NCBI GenBank assembly: GCA_945929965.1
Contig: CAMEOT010000031.1
Location: 1 to 32,130 of the forward strand
DNA from: an uncultured Lachnospiraceae bacterium
GTDB lineage: Bacteria > Bacillota > Clostridia > Lachnospirales > Lachnospiraceae
Direction of reading: 5' to 3'
DNA length: 32,130 nucleotides
Below, piece by piece: positions 1 to 6,373 of this stretch (positions within the stretch are counted from its first letter, which is position 1; every line of letters begins with the position of its first letter). Below the pieces are notes generated by a model. That model saw only the letters and a program-made list of their open reading frames with translations. It ran no database searches and was not told the origin of the DNA. The position numbers and the translations under genes are program-made.

Positions 1-186
1 TATATAGTTGCAGACAATGCAGCTATGATTCTCTCAGGAGAATTTACAGATGATGGTGATGTATTAGAGAGTACAGTAAGAGGTATCAAGCTTGGAGATA
101 GCATAGACAAAGTATTACACGTTTTATCATTTGAAGATGCGATTAGAGAATTGAAAAACATATACAATGAAAAGCAGAGTAAATAG
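1..186 (+). CDS. C-terminal fragment of an unknown protein
   Basis: An open frame enters from the left edge and closes with TAG at 184-186, leaving 61 residues. The visible part is soluble-looking and mixed in charge, with a DDGD turn and a Lys/Glu-rich helical end (ending NEKQSK). I see no motif that identifies a family. A hairpin 27 bases downstream could end its transcript. The start and most of the gene lie outside the window. Confidence 0.6.
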   Translation, partial: YIVADNAAMILSGEFTDDGDVLESTVRGIKLGDSIDKVLHVLSFEDAIRELKNIYNEKQSK

Positions 187-212
187 AAACAGAGTTAACT
201 CCATATCTAATG

Positions 213-237
213 ACACCCACATCCCAGTGGGTGTTTC
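213..237 (+). terminator. Putative terminator of the left-edge gene
   Basis: An 8-bp perfect stem, ACACCCAC at 213-220 and GTGGGTGT at 227-234, closes a 6-base loop. Only a short T tract follows, so termination may be inefficient. It sits 27 bases after the left-edge stop codon. Confidence 0.5.
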
Positions 238-280
238 AGAGAGTAAAAGTTGTAACCCAACTGCCCCCCAAACTGGCTAC

Positions 281-318
281 AAACAAAAAAACAGGAAGCC
301 TTGAATTATCAGGCTTCC
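281..318 (-). terminator. Rho-independent terminator of the minus-strand tRNA-Leu
   Basis: GGAAGCCT (294-301) pairs with AGGCTTCC (311-318) around a 9-base loop. Read on the minus strand, the stem is followed by a T-rich run (complement of 281-293). It lies just downstream of the minus-strand tRNA-Leu gene. Confidence 0.8.
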
Positions 319-333
319 CGCTTTACTAAATAA

Positions 334-417
334 TGCGGAAGATGGGACTTGAACCCACACGGTATTGCTACCACAAGATCCTTAGTCTTGCTCGTCTGCC
401 AATTCCGACACTTCCGC
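334..417 (-). tRNA. tRNA-Leu (anticodon AAG)
   Basis: The minus strand folds as an 84-nt class II tRNA. The acceptor arms are GCGGAAG and CTTCCGC, with discriminator A at 334. The variable arm is long, as in tRNA-Leu, and the T arm carries GGTTCAAGTCC. The anticodon stem CAAGA/TCTTG encloses the loop CTAAGGA, placing AAG at positions 34-36 after U33. CCA is not encoded. A34 is uncommon in bacterial tRNAs outside tRNA-Arg(ACG) and may be deaminated to inosine (inference). It has its own promoter and terminator. Confidence 0.93.
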
Positions 418-460
418 ATAGCGATACAAAATAATAATCATCTCGCATCACGCAAGAATG

Positions 461-489
461 ATAATAACATCTTCCCACAGCAATGTCAA
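461..489 (-). promoter_or_regulatory. Sigma-A promoter of tRNA-Leu(AAG)
   Basis: Read on the minus strand, TTGACA (489-484) is followed after exactly 17 bases by TATTAT (466-461). Predicted start is near 454, about 37 bases before the mature tRNA 5' end at 417. Confidence 0.85.
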
Positions 490-558
490 CATGATTTTAA
501 AATTTGTAGGAATTTTTTATACACTTAAGACAGTTTGGGATAATGAGCATTATTTACT

Positions 559-586
559 TTTACCTATTTTTTGTTTCTGTTATAAT
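559..586 (+). promoter_or_regulatory. Probable promoter of the redox protein/TetR operon
   Basis: A perfect TATAAT at 581-586 is preceded after 16 bases by TTTACC (559-564), a fair -35. It lies about 60 bases upstream of the ATG at 649, in an AT-rich region with no better candidate. Confidence 0.55.
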
Positions 587-648
587 AATTAATAAGAAAT
601 ATGGCATAGACGGCTATCGGAAAATACAAACGAAAAGGAACAACAATT

Positions 649-1065
649 ATGGAATCAAGAGTGGAACAGGCAGCAGAGAGAAAAATGTGTGGTTACAACT
701 GTGCGCAGGCAGTGGCGTGCACGTACTGTGATCTGGCGGGAATTGACGAGGAGACAGTGAGGAATCTTACCCAGGGCTTCGCGGCAGGTATCGGTGGCAG
801 CATGGAAGCCACCTGTGGAGCCGTCATCGGAGCGGTCAATATTCTGGGACTGATCAACAAGAATCCCCAGCGGACAATGCAAGGATCCCGGAAGATCATC
901 AATCGCTTCAAGGGACAGAACGGGACAGTGATCTGTAAGGAATTAAAGGGTATTACCGACGGTGTCGTGAAGAGAGAATGCGTGGATTGCGTCAGGGATG
1001 CTGCGGCTTTTCTGGAAGCGGAATTACCGGAAAACTATGTAAATCCGGGAACGGTAGTAGATTAG
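649..1065 (+). CDS. C_GCAxxG_C_C family redox-type protein
   Basis: A 138-residue cytosolic protein. The cysteine pattern matches the C_GCAxxG_C_C family (putative redox-active proteins, often near electron-transfer genes): C14 and C18 in CGYNCAQ, C56 in GGSMEATCGA, then C96, C111 and C114 near the C-terminus. The family's biochemical role is poorly known; cofactor binding or disulfide chemistry is inferred from the cysteines. The start is supported by AAAGGA upstream of the ATG. It lies 12 bases before a TetR-type regulator and is probably co-transcribed with it, which suggests the regulator controls this gene or the downstream alcohol dehydrogenase. Confidence 0.85.
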   Translation: MESRVEQAAERKMCGYNCAQAVACTYCDLAGIDEETVRNLTQGFAAGIGGSMEATCGAVIGAVNILGLINKNPQRTMQGSRKIINRFKGQNGTVICKELKGITDGVVKRECVDCVRDAAAFLEAELPENYVNPGTVVD

Positions 1066-1077
1066 AGGTAAGACGAA

Positions 1078-1650
1078 ATGAATACAAAAGAAACTTCAGC
1101 GGATAAAACTAAATACCGCCTGGCGGAAGCAGCGAAAAAGTGTATGGCGGCTTCCGGCACCGATGCCATGACCGTGACACAGATCGTGCAGACCTGCGGC
1201 GTGACGAGGCAGACATTTTATCGGAACTTCCAGGACAAATATGACCTGATCAACTGGTATTTTGATAAGCTCTTACTGGAATCTTTTGCGCAGATGGGGG
1301 ATGGGCTTACCGTATACGAAGGTTTGACCAGGAAGTTTGAATTTATTCAGAAGGAGAGGGTCTTTTTCGCGGGAGCATTCCGCTCGGACGACCACAATTC
1401 CCTGAGGGAACATGACTACGAATTGATCCTGGAGTTCTATACACAACTGATCAGGCGTAAGACCGGCAGACAGCCCAAAGAGAATATTTTATTCCCTCTG
1501 CGGCTCTATTGCAGAGGTTCTATTGATATGACCGTGGAATGGATTTTTGCTCCGAAGGAGAGAACCCCTGAGCAGATGGCGGCGCTGTTAGTAAGTGCAT
1601 TTCCGGCACCGGTGACAGAATTATTCCAACAGTTAGGCGTATTACGTTAA
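1078..1650 (+). CDS. TetR/AcrR family transcriptional regulator
   Basis: A 190-residue regulator. Residues about 14-58 form a TetR-type helix-turn-helix: the VTQIVQTCGVTRQTFYRNF stretch, with the hallmark TFYxxFxxKxxL, is typical. The remaining 130 residues are the helical ligand-binding half; its look (a short core, LRLYCRGS, a late VEWI) recalls the DhaS-like subgroup of TetR proteins, but that subgroup call is tentative. AGAGG precedes the ATG. It follows the C_GCAxxG_C_C gene by 12 bases and is followed by a 171-base region holding a 9-bp inverted repeat and the promoter of the fucO-like gene, a reasonable target for it. The ligand is unknown. Confidence 0.88.
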   Translation: MNTKETSADKTKYRLAEAAKKCMAASGTDAMTVTQIVQTCGVTRQTFYRNFQDKYDLINWYFDKLLLESFAQMGDGLTVYEGLTRKFEFIQKERVFFAGAFRSDDHNSLREHDYELILEFYTQLIRRKTGRQPKENILFPLRLYCRGSIDMTVEWIFAPKERTPEQMAALLVSAFPAPVTELFQQLGVLR

Positions 1651-1718
1651 GAAAAAATAACCAAAAACATTTGTAAAAAATAAACAAAAGTAACGGACAA
1701 AATATGAAATTTCTGTAA

Positions 1719-1748
1719 AAAGTGACAGCCGGGGCAAATTGTCACTTT
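1719..1748 (+). promoter_or_regulatory. 9-bp inverted repeat: terminator of the tetR unit or operator
   Basis: AAAGTGACA (1719-1727) and TGTCACTTT (1740-1748) are perfect inverted arms with a 12-base spacer. As RNA this is a hairpin followed by a T-rich stretch, so it could end the tetR transcript. As DNA it is a symmetric site centred about 63 bases upstream of the predicted fucO transcription start, so it could be an operator or activator site. The sequence does not decide between them. Confidence 0.5.
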
Positions 1749-1760
1749 CTTTATGCGATG

Positions 1761-1789
1761 TTTACAGTTAGAATAAAATTATCAATAAT
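1761..1789 (+). promoter_or_regulatory. Promoter of the fucO-like gene
   Basis: TTTACA (1761-1766), a 17-base spacer and AATAAT (1784-1789). Predicted start is near 1797, giving a leader of about 25 bases that contains the GAAAGGAG ribosome binding site. Confidence 0.6.
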
Positions 1790-1821
1790 ATCGTTTTTAT
1801 GTCGAAAGGAGATTATGTATC

Positions 1822-2967
1822 ATGGCAAACAGAATTATGCTCAACCAGACATCTTATCACGGTGCAGGAGCAATCGCAGAAATCGTAACCGAAGCAAAGG
1901 CTCATGCTTTTCAGAAAGCATTCGTATGTTCCGATCCGGATCTGATCAAGTTCGGTGTGACCGGAAAGGTAACCAATCTGCTGGACAAGGAAGGTCTTGC
2001 TTATGAAATTTATTCCGATATTAAGGCGAACCCCACCATTGACAATGTGAAAAACGGTGTGGCTGCTTTCAAGGCATCCGGCGCAGACTATATCATCGCC
2101 ATCGGCGGCGGCTCCTCCATGGATACCTCCAAAGCCATCGGCATCATCATTGCCAACCCTGAATTCGAAGATGTACGCAGCCTGGAGGGCGTAGCACCTA
2201 CCAAGAAGCCCTGCGTTCCCATTATCGCAGTGCCCACCACAGCAGGTACCGCAGCAGAGGTTACCATCAACTACGTTATCACCGATGTAGAGCGCAAGCG
2301 TAAGTTCGTATGTGTAGACCCTCATGATATGCCTATCATTGCTGTGGTAGATCCCGAGATGATGTCTTCTATGCCTAAGGGTCTGACCGCTTCCACCGGT
2401 ATGGATGCACTGACCCATGCAATCGAAGGTTACACCACCAAGGCAGCCTGGGAGATGACCGATATGTTCCATCTGAAAGCCATCGAGATCATTTCCAAGT
2501 CCCTGCGCGGCGCGGTAGCTAATACTAAGGAAGGCCGCGAAGGCATGGCTCTGGGTCAGTACATTGCCGGTATGGGCTTCTCCAACGTAGGACTCGGTAT
2601 CGCTCATTCCATGGCACATACCCTGGGTGCCGTATATGATACCCCTCATGGTGTTGCCTGCGCAATGATGCTTCCTATCGTTATGGAATACAATGCTGAC
2701 TGCACCGGTGAAAAGTATCGTGAGATCGCCCGTGCTATGGGTGTGGAAGGTGTAGATCAGATGGATCAGGCTACCTACCGTAAGGCTGCTGTAGATGCTG
2801 TCCGTAAGCTGTCTGAGGATGTTGGTATTCCTTCCAAGCTGGAAGCACTGAAGGAAGAAGATCTTCCTTTCCTGGCAGAGTCCGCACATGCAGATGCCTG
2901 CGCACCCGGTAACCCCAAGGATGCAAGTGTAGAGGATCTGACCGCATTGTTCCGCAAGTTAATGTAA
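1822..2967 (+). CDS. fucO: Iron-containing alcohol dehydrogenase, lactaldehyde reductase FucO type
   Basis: 381 residues, full length for group III metal-dependent alcohol dehydrogenases, and strikingly like E. coli FucO throughout (opening MANRI, then PTTAGTAAEVTINYVITD and GQY.AGMGFSNVGLG). The NAD-binding loop is GGGSSMDT at 95-102. The predicted Fe(II) ligands are D195, H199, H262 and H276. The expected reaction is NADH-dependent reduction of lactaldehyde to 1,2-propanediol, or a related small aldehyde. No fucose or rhamnose genes lie nearby, so the substrate is inferred from similarity only. Codon choice is strongly biased and unlike its neighbours (many GGT, CGT and ACC codons), which suggests high expression. 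AAAGGAG sets the start, and a strong terminator follows. Confidence 0.9.
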   Translation: MANRIMLNQTSYHGAGAIAEIVTEAKAHAFQKAFVCSDPDLIKFGVTGKVTNLLDKEGLAYEIYSDIKANPTIDNVKNGVAAFKASGADYIIAIGGGSSMDTSKAIGIIIANPEFEDVRSLEGVAPTKKPCVPIIAVPTTAGTAAEVTINYVITDVERKRKFVCVDPHDMPIIAVVDPEMMSSMPKGLTASTGMDALTHAIEGYTTKAAWEMTDMFHLKAIEIISKSLRGAVANTKEGREGMALGQYIAGMGFSNVGLGIAHSMAHTLGAVYDTPHGVACAMMLPIVMEYNADCTGEKYREIARAMGVEGVDQMDQATYRKAAVDAVRKLSEDVGIPSKLEALKEEDLPFLAESAHADACAPGNPKDASVEDLTALFRKLM

Positions 2968-3015
2968 TCATTAAATTTGCTACTGTTTTTCCGGAAAATA
3001 ATATGGTATGCTAAG

Positions 3016-3053
3016 AAACGAGCAGGCTTGCGAGAGCAGACCTGCTCGTTTTT
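3016..3053 (+). terminator. Terminator after fucO
   Basis: An 11-bp stem, AAACGAGCAGG (3016-3026) with CCTGCTCGTTT (3041-3051), is followed by a T tract to 3053. It lies only about 40 bases before the next start codon, so the next gene needs either read-through or a promoter inside this gap; TTGCTA (2977-2982) and TAATAT (2999-3004), 16 bases apart, are a weak candidate. Confidence 0.8.
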
Positions 3054-3094
3054 AAAGGAATATGAACGAAATCAACAGGACAAAGGAAACAATA

Positions 3095-4906
3095 ATGGGC
3101 AATACAAAACATACCAAAGAGCAGATCCGTGAAAGGATCCAACAGAAAAAGCTCCTCTTTGACGGAGCCTTCGGGACCTATTACGGAGGAAAATATGACA
3201 CGAAACAGCTGCCGGAGCTGGCGAATCTGGAAGCCCCGGAACGGGTGAAGGAGATTCATACGGAGTACCTTGAAGCGGGAGCGCAGATTCTGCGTACCAA
3301 CACCTTCGCAGCCAACAGCTTCTGCATGGATAGGTCCAAAGAACAGATCGAGGAGACTCTGCGAAGCGGCGTACGCCTGGCGAGAGAGGCGGTGGCTGCG
3401 TGGAGAGCATGCACCGGTGAGACAAAAGAAGTCTATATCGCCGGAGATGTCGGACAGATCCCTTATGATGCGCTGGCACAGAAGGATACTTTATGCCGCG
3501 AATACGAAGAGATCTGCCGTATTTTTCTGGAAGAAGGCGTGGACTTTTTTGTCTTTGAAACTTTTTCCGAGATGGAAGAGCTCCTGCCTGCGATCAAAAT
3601 GATCGGGGAACAGGCATTTATTACGGTACAATTCTCTGTGAACCAGTTCGGTTACAGCAATGCAGGCTTAAGTGCCAGAAAGCTGTTGCAGAGAGCGGGA
3701 GCGATAAAAGAGATCGATGCCGTGGGCTTTAACTGCGGCGTGGGTCCTTCTCATATGTACCGGATCCTGCAGACACTTTATAAGCCCGCAGATAAATTCC
3801 TCACAGCCCTTCCGAATGCCGGTTACCCGCAGATGGTCACCGGACGCATGATCTTCACCGGGGATAACAGAGAATATTTTGTAGACAGAATGCAGCAGAT
3901 GATAGCTCTTGGTGTGGATATGGCAGGCGGCTGCTGCGGTACGACACCGGAATATATCTCAGATCTTGCGGGAAAGCTGGACTTTACCCAGTATCCGCAG
4001 ACACAGGAAAAGGCAGAACCGGAGAAAAAACAGGCTGGCACAGAGGATTATTCTTTTTACCGTAAAAAGGAAGCAGAAGGCGGGAAGAAACTGATCGCCG
4101 TTGAACTGGCACCTCCTATGGGTATTGACGATGAAAAACTGATGGATGCCGCACATCTGCTGCAGAGAAGCGGTGTGGATGTACTGACTTTTCCGGATTC
4201 TCCCTCGGGACGTACCAGAGCGGATTCTATTCTCATGGCGGAAAAGGTAGCGCGGGAGACCGGTATGTGTGTCATGCCTCATATCTGCTGTCGTGATAAA
4301 AATGCCATCGCTATGCGCTCCCAGCTATTAGGAGCTTATATCAATGGTATTCACAATTTCCTTGTGATCACCGGTGATCCGATCCCCTCCATGGTGCGTA
4401 CCACGGTAAAGAGTGTGTTCAATTTTGACTCCGTAGGTCTCATGCAGATCCTTGCGGATATGAACGAAGAACAATTTGCACAGGCACCGGTAAGCTACGG
4501 CGGTGCCATCAATCAGGGCAGACGGAATCTGGAAGTGGAGATCGGCAGAGTGAAGAAGAAAATAGCGGTAGGAGCCACATTTTTCCTGACCCAGCCCATA
4601 TCCACGAAGGAGAGCGCGGACAGAGTACGCCGGATCAAAGAGGAGACCGGAGCCAGGATACTTTGTGGCATTATGCCGTTTGTGAGCCTTAAGAATGCCA
4701 CATTCATGAAAAATGAGATGGCTGGCATCGATGTGACGGACGAAGTGTTGGCGAGATACCGTGCGGATATGACCAGAGAAGAGGGAGAGCAGGCCGGCGT
4801 ACAGCTGGCGAAGGAAGTGATTGCCATGACGGAGGACTTTGCGGACGGCTATTATTTCTCCTTCCCTTTCAATAGGGTGACTATGCTGGAAAAAATACTG
4901 GATTAA
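3095..4906 (+). CDS. Bifunctional homocysteine S-methyltransferase / methylenetetrahydrofolate reductase (YitJ-like)
   Basis: About 603 residues, the length of B. subtilis YitJ (612). The N-terminal half is a zinc homocysteine methyltransferase: LLFDGAFGTYYGG, TNTFAANS, FNCGVGP (Cys codon 3734) and GGCCGTTPEY (Cys codons 3932 and 3935) supply the three zinc-binding cysteines. A charged linker near 4000-4060 leads into the C-terminal reductase TIM barrel (IAVELAPPMG, NFLVITGDP, ATFFLTQP, CGIMPF). Together they would reduce methylene-THF and methylate homocysteine to methionine. The start at 3095 is preferred over the in-frame ATG at 3062 because AAAGGA lies 7 bases before it, whereas at 3062 the spacing is only 2. 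No SAM riboswitch is visible upstream. Confidence 0.9.
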   Translation: MGNTKHTKEQIRERIQQKKLLFDGAFGTYYGGKYDTKQLPELANLEAPERVKEIHTEYLEAGAQILRTNTFAANSFCMDRSKEQIEETLRSGVRLAREAVAAWRACTGETKEVYIAGDVGQIPYDALAQKDTLCREYEEICRIFLEEGVDFFVFETFSEMEELLPAIKMIGEQAFITVQFSVNQFGYSNAGLSARKLLQRAGAIKEIDAVGFNCGVGPSHMYRILQTLYKPADKFLTALPNAGYPQMVTGRMIFTGDNREYFVDRMQQMIALGVDMAGGCCGTTPEYISDLAGKLDFTQYPQTQEKAEPEKKQAGTEDYSFYRKKEAEGGKKLIAVELAPPMGIDDEKLMDAAHLLQRSGVDVLTFPDSPSGRTRADSILMAEKVARETGMCVMPHICCRDKNAIAMRSQLLGAYINGIHNFLVITGDPIPSMVRTTVKSVFNFDSVGLMQILADMNEEQFAQAPVSYGGAINQGRRNLEVEIGRVKKKIAVGATFFLTQPISTKESADRVRRIKEETGARILCGIMPFVSLKNATFMKNEMAGIDVTDEVLARYRADMTREEGEQAGVQLAKEVIAMTEDFADGYYFSFPFNRVTMLEKILD

Positions 4907-4950
4907 TGGGTTGTTTTTCAAAAAACGATCAAAAAAAGCGTTAATAAATC

Positions 4951-4979
4951 TTGGAATCATCCGAAGTAAGTAGTATACT
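4951..4979 (+). promoter_or_regulatory. Sigma-A promoter of the FliD-like gene
   Basis: TTGGAA (4951-4956), a 17-base spacer and TATACT (4974-4979). Predicted start is near 4986. It looks like a vegetative promoter rather than the sigma-28 (FliA/SigD) type used by many late flagellar genes. Confidence 0.75.
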
Positions 4980-5046
4980 GTAATTAGTAGTAAAGAGCTT
5001 ATGGTCAAAAGGCTGATTCAAAACAGTTAACACGGAGGTGACTGTG

Positions 5047-5817
5047 ATGAGTATTAACATTCAGGCAAAAACGAATTATTCTTTTCTGTTTTCCGGGCTG
5101 AGTTCCTCTGCATCCAATGCGGTAAGCGGCAACTGGCTGGCAGATTATGCAAGTATTAAGAACGGCAGCTATGGGAAACTGATGAAGGCATATTATGCCA
5201 AGGACAGCGGCGATAGCAAGACCGCAGCATCCAATATAGCAAACAGGACGACTTCCACAGAGGCACAGAAGACGGCGCTGGCGAAGGTTGAGACCACGAC
5301 AGATGCTCTGAAGGAATCCGCAGATGCATTGTTGGCTACCGGGAAAAAGGATCTGTTCACGCAGAAAGACATCATCACTAAGGATGAGAACGGTGTAGAG
5401 ACTTCTACCAAGGGGTACAACATTGACGCAATTTACAGTGCAGTGAACAGCTTTGTGACAAATTACAATAGCGTGATGTCTGCTGTGGATGATGTGAACG
5501 ATACCACAGTAAATAACCGCGCGGAATCTCTTGGGAACACTACCATTGCCAACAGTAAACAGCTGGCGAAGATTGGTATCACCATGAAAAATGATGGCAC
5601 CTTATCACTGGACAAGGATGCTTTTATGAAAGCGGATATGTCTTCTGTAAAGAATTTGTTCCAGGGAAATGGCTCCTACGGCTACCGTGTATCCGCACAG
5701 AGCTCCATGATCAATTTCGCAGCAGATCATGCATCCACCAGAACAAGTCTGTATACAGGAACTGCAGGATACACCGGTCTCTATAATGCAGGTAATCTGT
5801 TCAGCTCTTATATGTAA
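5047..5817 (+). CDS. Orphan protein resembling the FliD (hook-associated protein 2) C-terminal region
   Basis: 256 residues, secretion signal not evident, rich in Ser/Ala/Asn/Thr. The stretch NSFVTNYNSVMSAVDDV, followed by LAKIGITMKNDGTLSLD and then MSSVKNLF, follows the pattern of the FliD C-terminus (FV..YN..., GI....DG.L.LD, V..LF), but the usual FliD N-terminus and hypervariable middle are missing. The function is unknown; a surface-structure or flagellar role would be inference. ATG 5047 is chosen because GGAGG (5034-5038) overlaps the upstream GTG and sits 8 bases before this ATG. It is a single-gene unit with its own promoter and terminator, and no flagellar gene is nearby. Confidence 0.7.
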   Translation: MSINIQAKTNYSFLFSGLSSSASNAVSGNWLADYASIKNGSYGKLMKAYYAKDSGDSKTAASNIANRTTSTEAQKTALAKVETTTDALKESADALLATGKKDLFTQKDIITKDENGVETSTKGYNIDAIYSAVNSFVTNYNSVMSAVDDVNDTTVNNRAESLGNTTIANSKQLAKIGITMKNDGTLSLDKDAFMKADMSSVKNLFQGNGSYGYRVSAQSSMINFAADHASTRTSLYTGTAGYTGLYNAGNLFSSYM

Positions 5818-5845
5818 AGCCGGTAAAAAACATAACTTATAATCG

Positions 5846-5880
5846 TAACATGCGGCTGACTGCAGTCGCATGTTATTTTT
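5846..5880 (+). terminator. Terminator of the FliD-like gene
   Basis: TAACATGCG (5846-5854) pairs perfectly with CGCATGTTA (5867-5875), followed by TTTTT (5876-5880). It lies 28 bases after the stop codon. Confidence 0.85.
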
Positions 5881-5938
5881 ATGAAACCGGGAAATCGTGA
5901 TTATTTTATATACATTTGAAATAATTTGAAAAATAATG

Positions 5939-5967
5939 TTGACATTTGGTGCAGGGTGGTGTAATAT
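5939..5967 (+). promoter_or_regulatory. Promoter of the first tRNA-Leu(CAG)
   Basis: A consensus TTGACA (5939-5944), a 17-base spacer and TAATAT (5962-5967). Upstream is A/T-rich sequence with two TTTGAAA-type repeats that may act as an UP element. Predicted start is near 5974, just before the tRNA. Confidence 0.85.
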
Positions 5968-5977
5968 ACACTTGTTC

Positions 5978-6061
5978 GCAGAAATGGCGGAATTGGCAGA
6001 CGCGCACGGTTCAGGTCCGTGTGGTAGTGATACCATGAGGGTTCAAGTCCCTCTTTCTGCA
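5978..6061 (+). tRNA. tRNA-Leu (anticodon CAG), copy 1
   Basis: 84 nt, class II fold: acceptor arms GCAGAAA and TTTCTGC, discriminator A at 6061, and a long variable arm. The anticodon stem CACGG/CCGTG holds the loop TTCAGGT, so the anticodon is CAG. CCA is not encoded. It is identical to the copy at 6201-6284 and has a separate promoter and terminator. Confidence 0.95.
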
Positions 6062-6065
6062 TTGC

Positions 6066-6100
6066 AAAGCGGTGATCATAAGATTATCGCTTTTGTTTTT
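6066..6100 (+). terminator. Terminator of tRNA-Leu copy 1
   Basis: An 11-bp stem (6066-6076 with 6083-6093, two G-T pairs) with a 6-base loop, followed by a T-rich run to 6100. It begins 5 bases after the tRNA. Confidence 0.85.
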
Positions 6101-6133
6101 CCCAACATTTTTTATTCCCGGACTTTTGGGATT

Positions 6134-6156
6134 ATTTTTCAAATTATTTGAAAAAT
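6134..6156 (+). repeat. AT-only-core palindrome upstream of tRNA-Leu copy 2
   Basis: TTTTTCAAA (6135-6143) and TTTGAAAAA (6147-6155) are perfect inverted arms around TTA, extended by A6134/T6156. The palindrome ends 5 bases before the -35 box of the second tRNA-Leu promoter, the position of an UP element. The first copy has only the right half plus a direct TTTGAAA repeat. Confidence 0.6.
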
Positions 6157-6160
6157 AGTG

Positions 6161-6189
6161 TTGACATTTATAACTAAATACTGTAAGAT
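6161..6189 (+). promoter_or_regulatory. Promoter of the second tRNA-Leu(CAG)
   Basis: TTGACA (6161-6166), a 17-base spacer and TAAGAT (6184-6189). Its flank (GAAAAATA, then GTTGACATTT) matches that of copy 1, so promoter and tRNA appear to have been duplicated together. Confidence 0.85.
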
Positions 6190-6200
6190 ACATCTTGTTC

Positions 6201-6284
6201 GCAGAAATGGCGGAATTGGCAGACGCGCACGGTTCAGGTCCGTGTGGTAGTGATACCATGAGGGTTCAAGTCCCTCTTTCTGCA
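6201..6284 (+). tRNA. tRNA-Leu (anticodon CAG), copy 2
   Basis: 84 nt, identical to the copy at 5978-6061 across the mature tRNA: acceptor GCAGAAA/TTTCTGC, discriminator A at 6284, anticodon loop TTCAGGT giving CAG. CCA is not encoded. It lies 223 bases downstream of copy 1 as an independent transcription unit. Confidence 0.95.
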
Positions 6285-6290
6285 TCACAT

Positions 6291-6322
6291 GGCGGTGACC
6301 GAAAGGTTGCCGCCTTTGTTGT
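6291..6322 (+). terminator. Terminator of tRNA-Leu copy 2
   Basis: GGCGGTGACC (6291-6300) pairs with GGTTGCCGCC (6305-6314) around a GAAA tetraloop, followed by TTTGTTGT. The T tract is interrupted, so some read-through into the acyltransferase operon is possible. Confidence 0.75.
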
Positions 6323-6347
6323 ATTCGGAATCCGATAAGAATATCAT
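6319..6347 (+). promoter_or_regulatory. Candidate promoter of the acyltransferase operon
   Basis: TTGTAT (6319-6324), a 17-base spacer and TATCAT (6342-6347). The -35 overlaps the tail of the preceding tRNA terminator. Predicted start is near 6354, about 20 bases before the ATG. Confidence 0.45.
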
Positions 6348-6373
6348 AAGAAATCAGGGAAGAGGTGAAAAGT

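Noticed and set aside
543..731. 62-codon open frame overlapping the redox protein start
   Set aside because: It overlaps the promoter and the true gene in another frame, and has no ribosome binding site.
1813..2889. 358-codon open frame on the minus strand opposite fucO
   Set aside because: It is the antisense shadow of a strongly codon-biased gene, is rich in Cys/His/Gly with no recognisable domain, and has no ribosome binding site.
3011..3094. SAM (S-box) riboswitch upstream of the methionine gene
   Set aside because: The available leader is too short and shows only the fucO terminator hairpin; no S-box core was seen.
4328..5008. 226-codon minus-strand open frame opposite the reductase domain
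   Set aside because: Shadow frame with no start signal and no domain; the + strand gene fully explains the region.
4907..5046. Sigma-28 (flagellar) promoter for the FliD-like gene
   Set aside because: No GCCGATAA-type -10 was found; a good sigma-A promoter (TTGGAA-N17-TATACT) is present instead.
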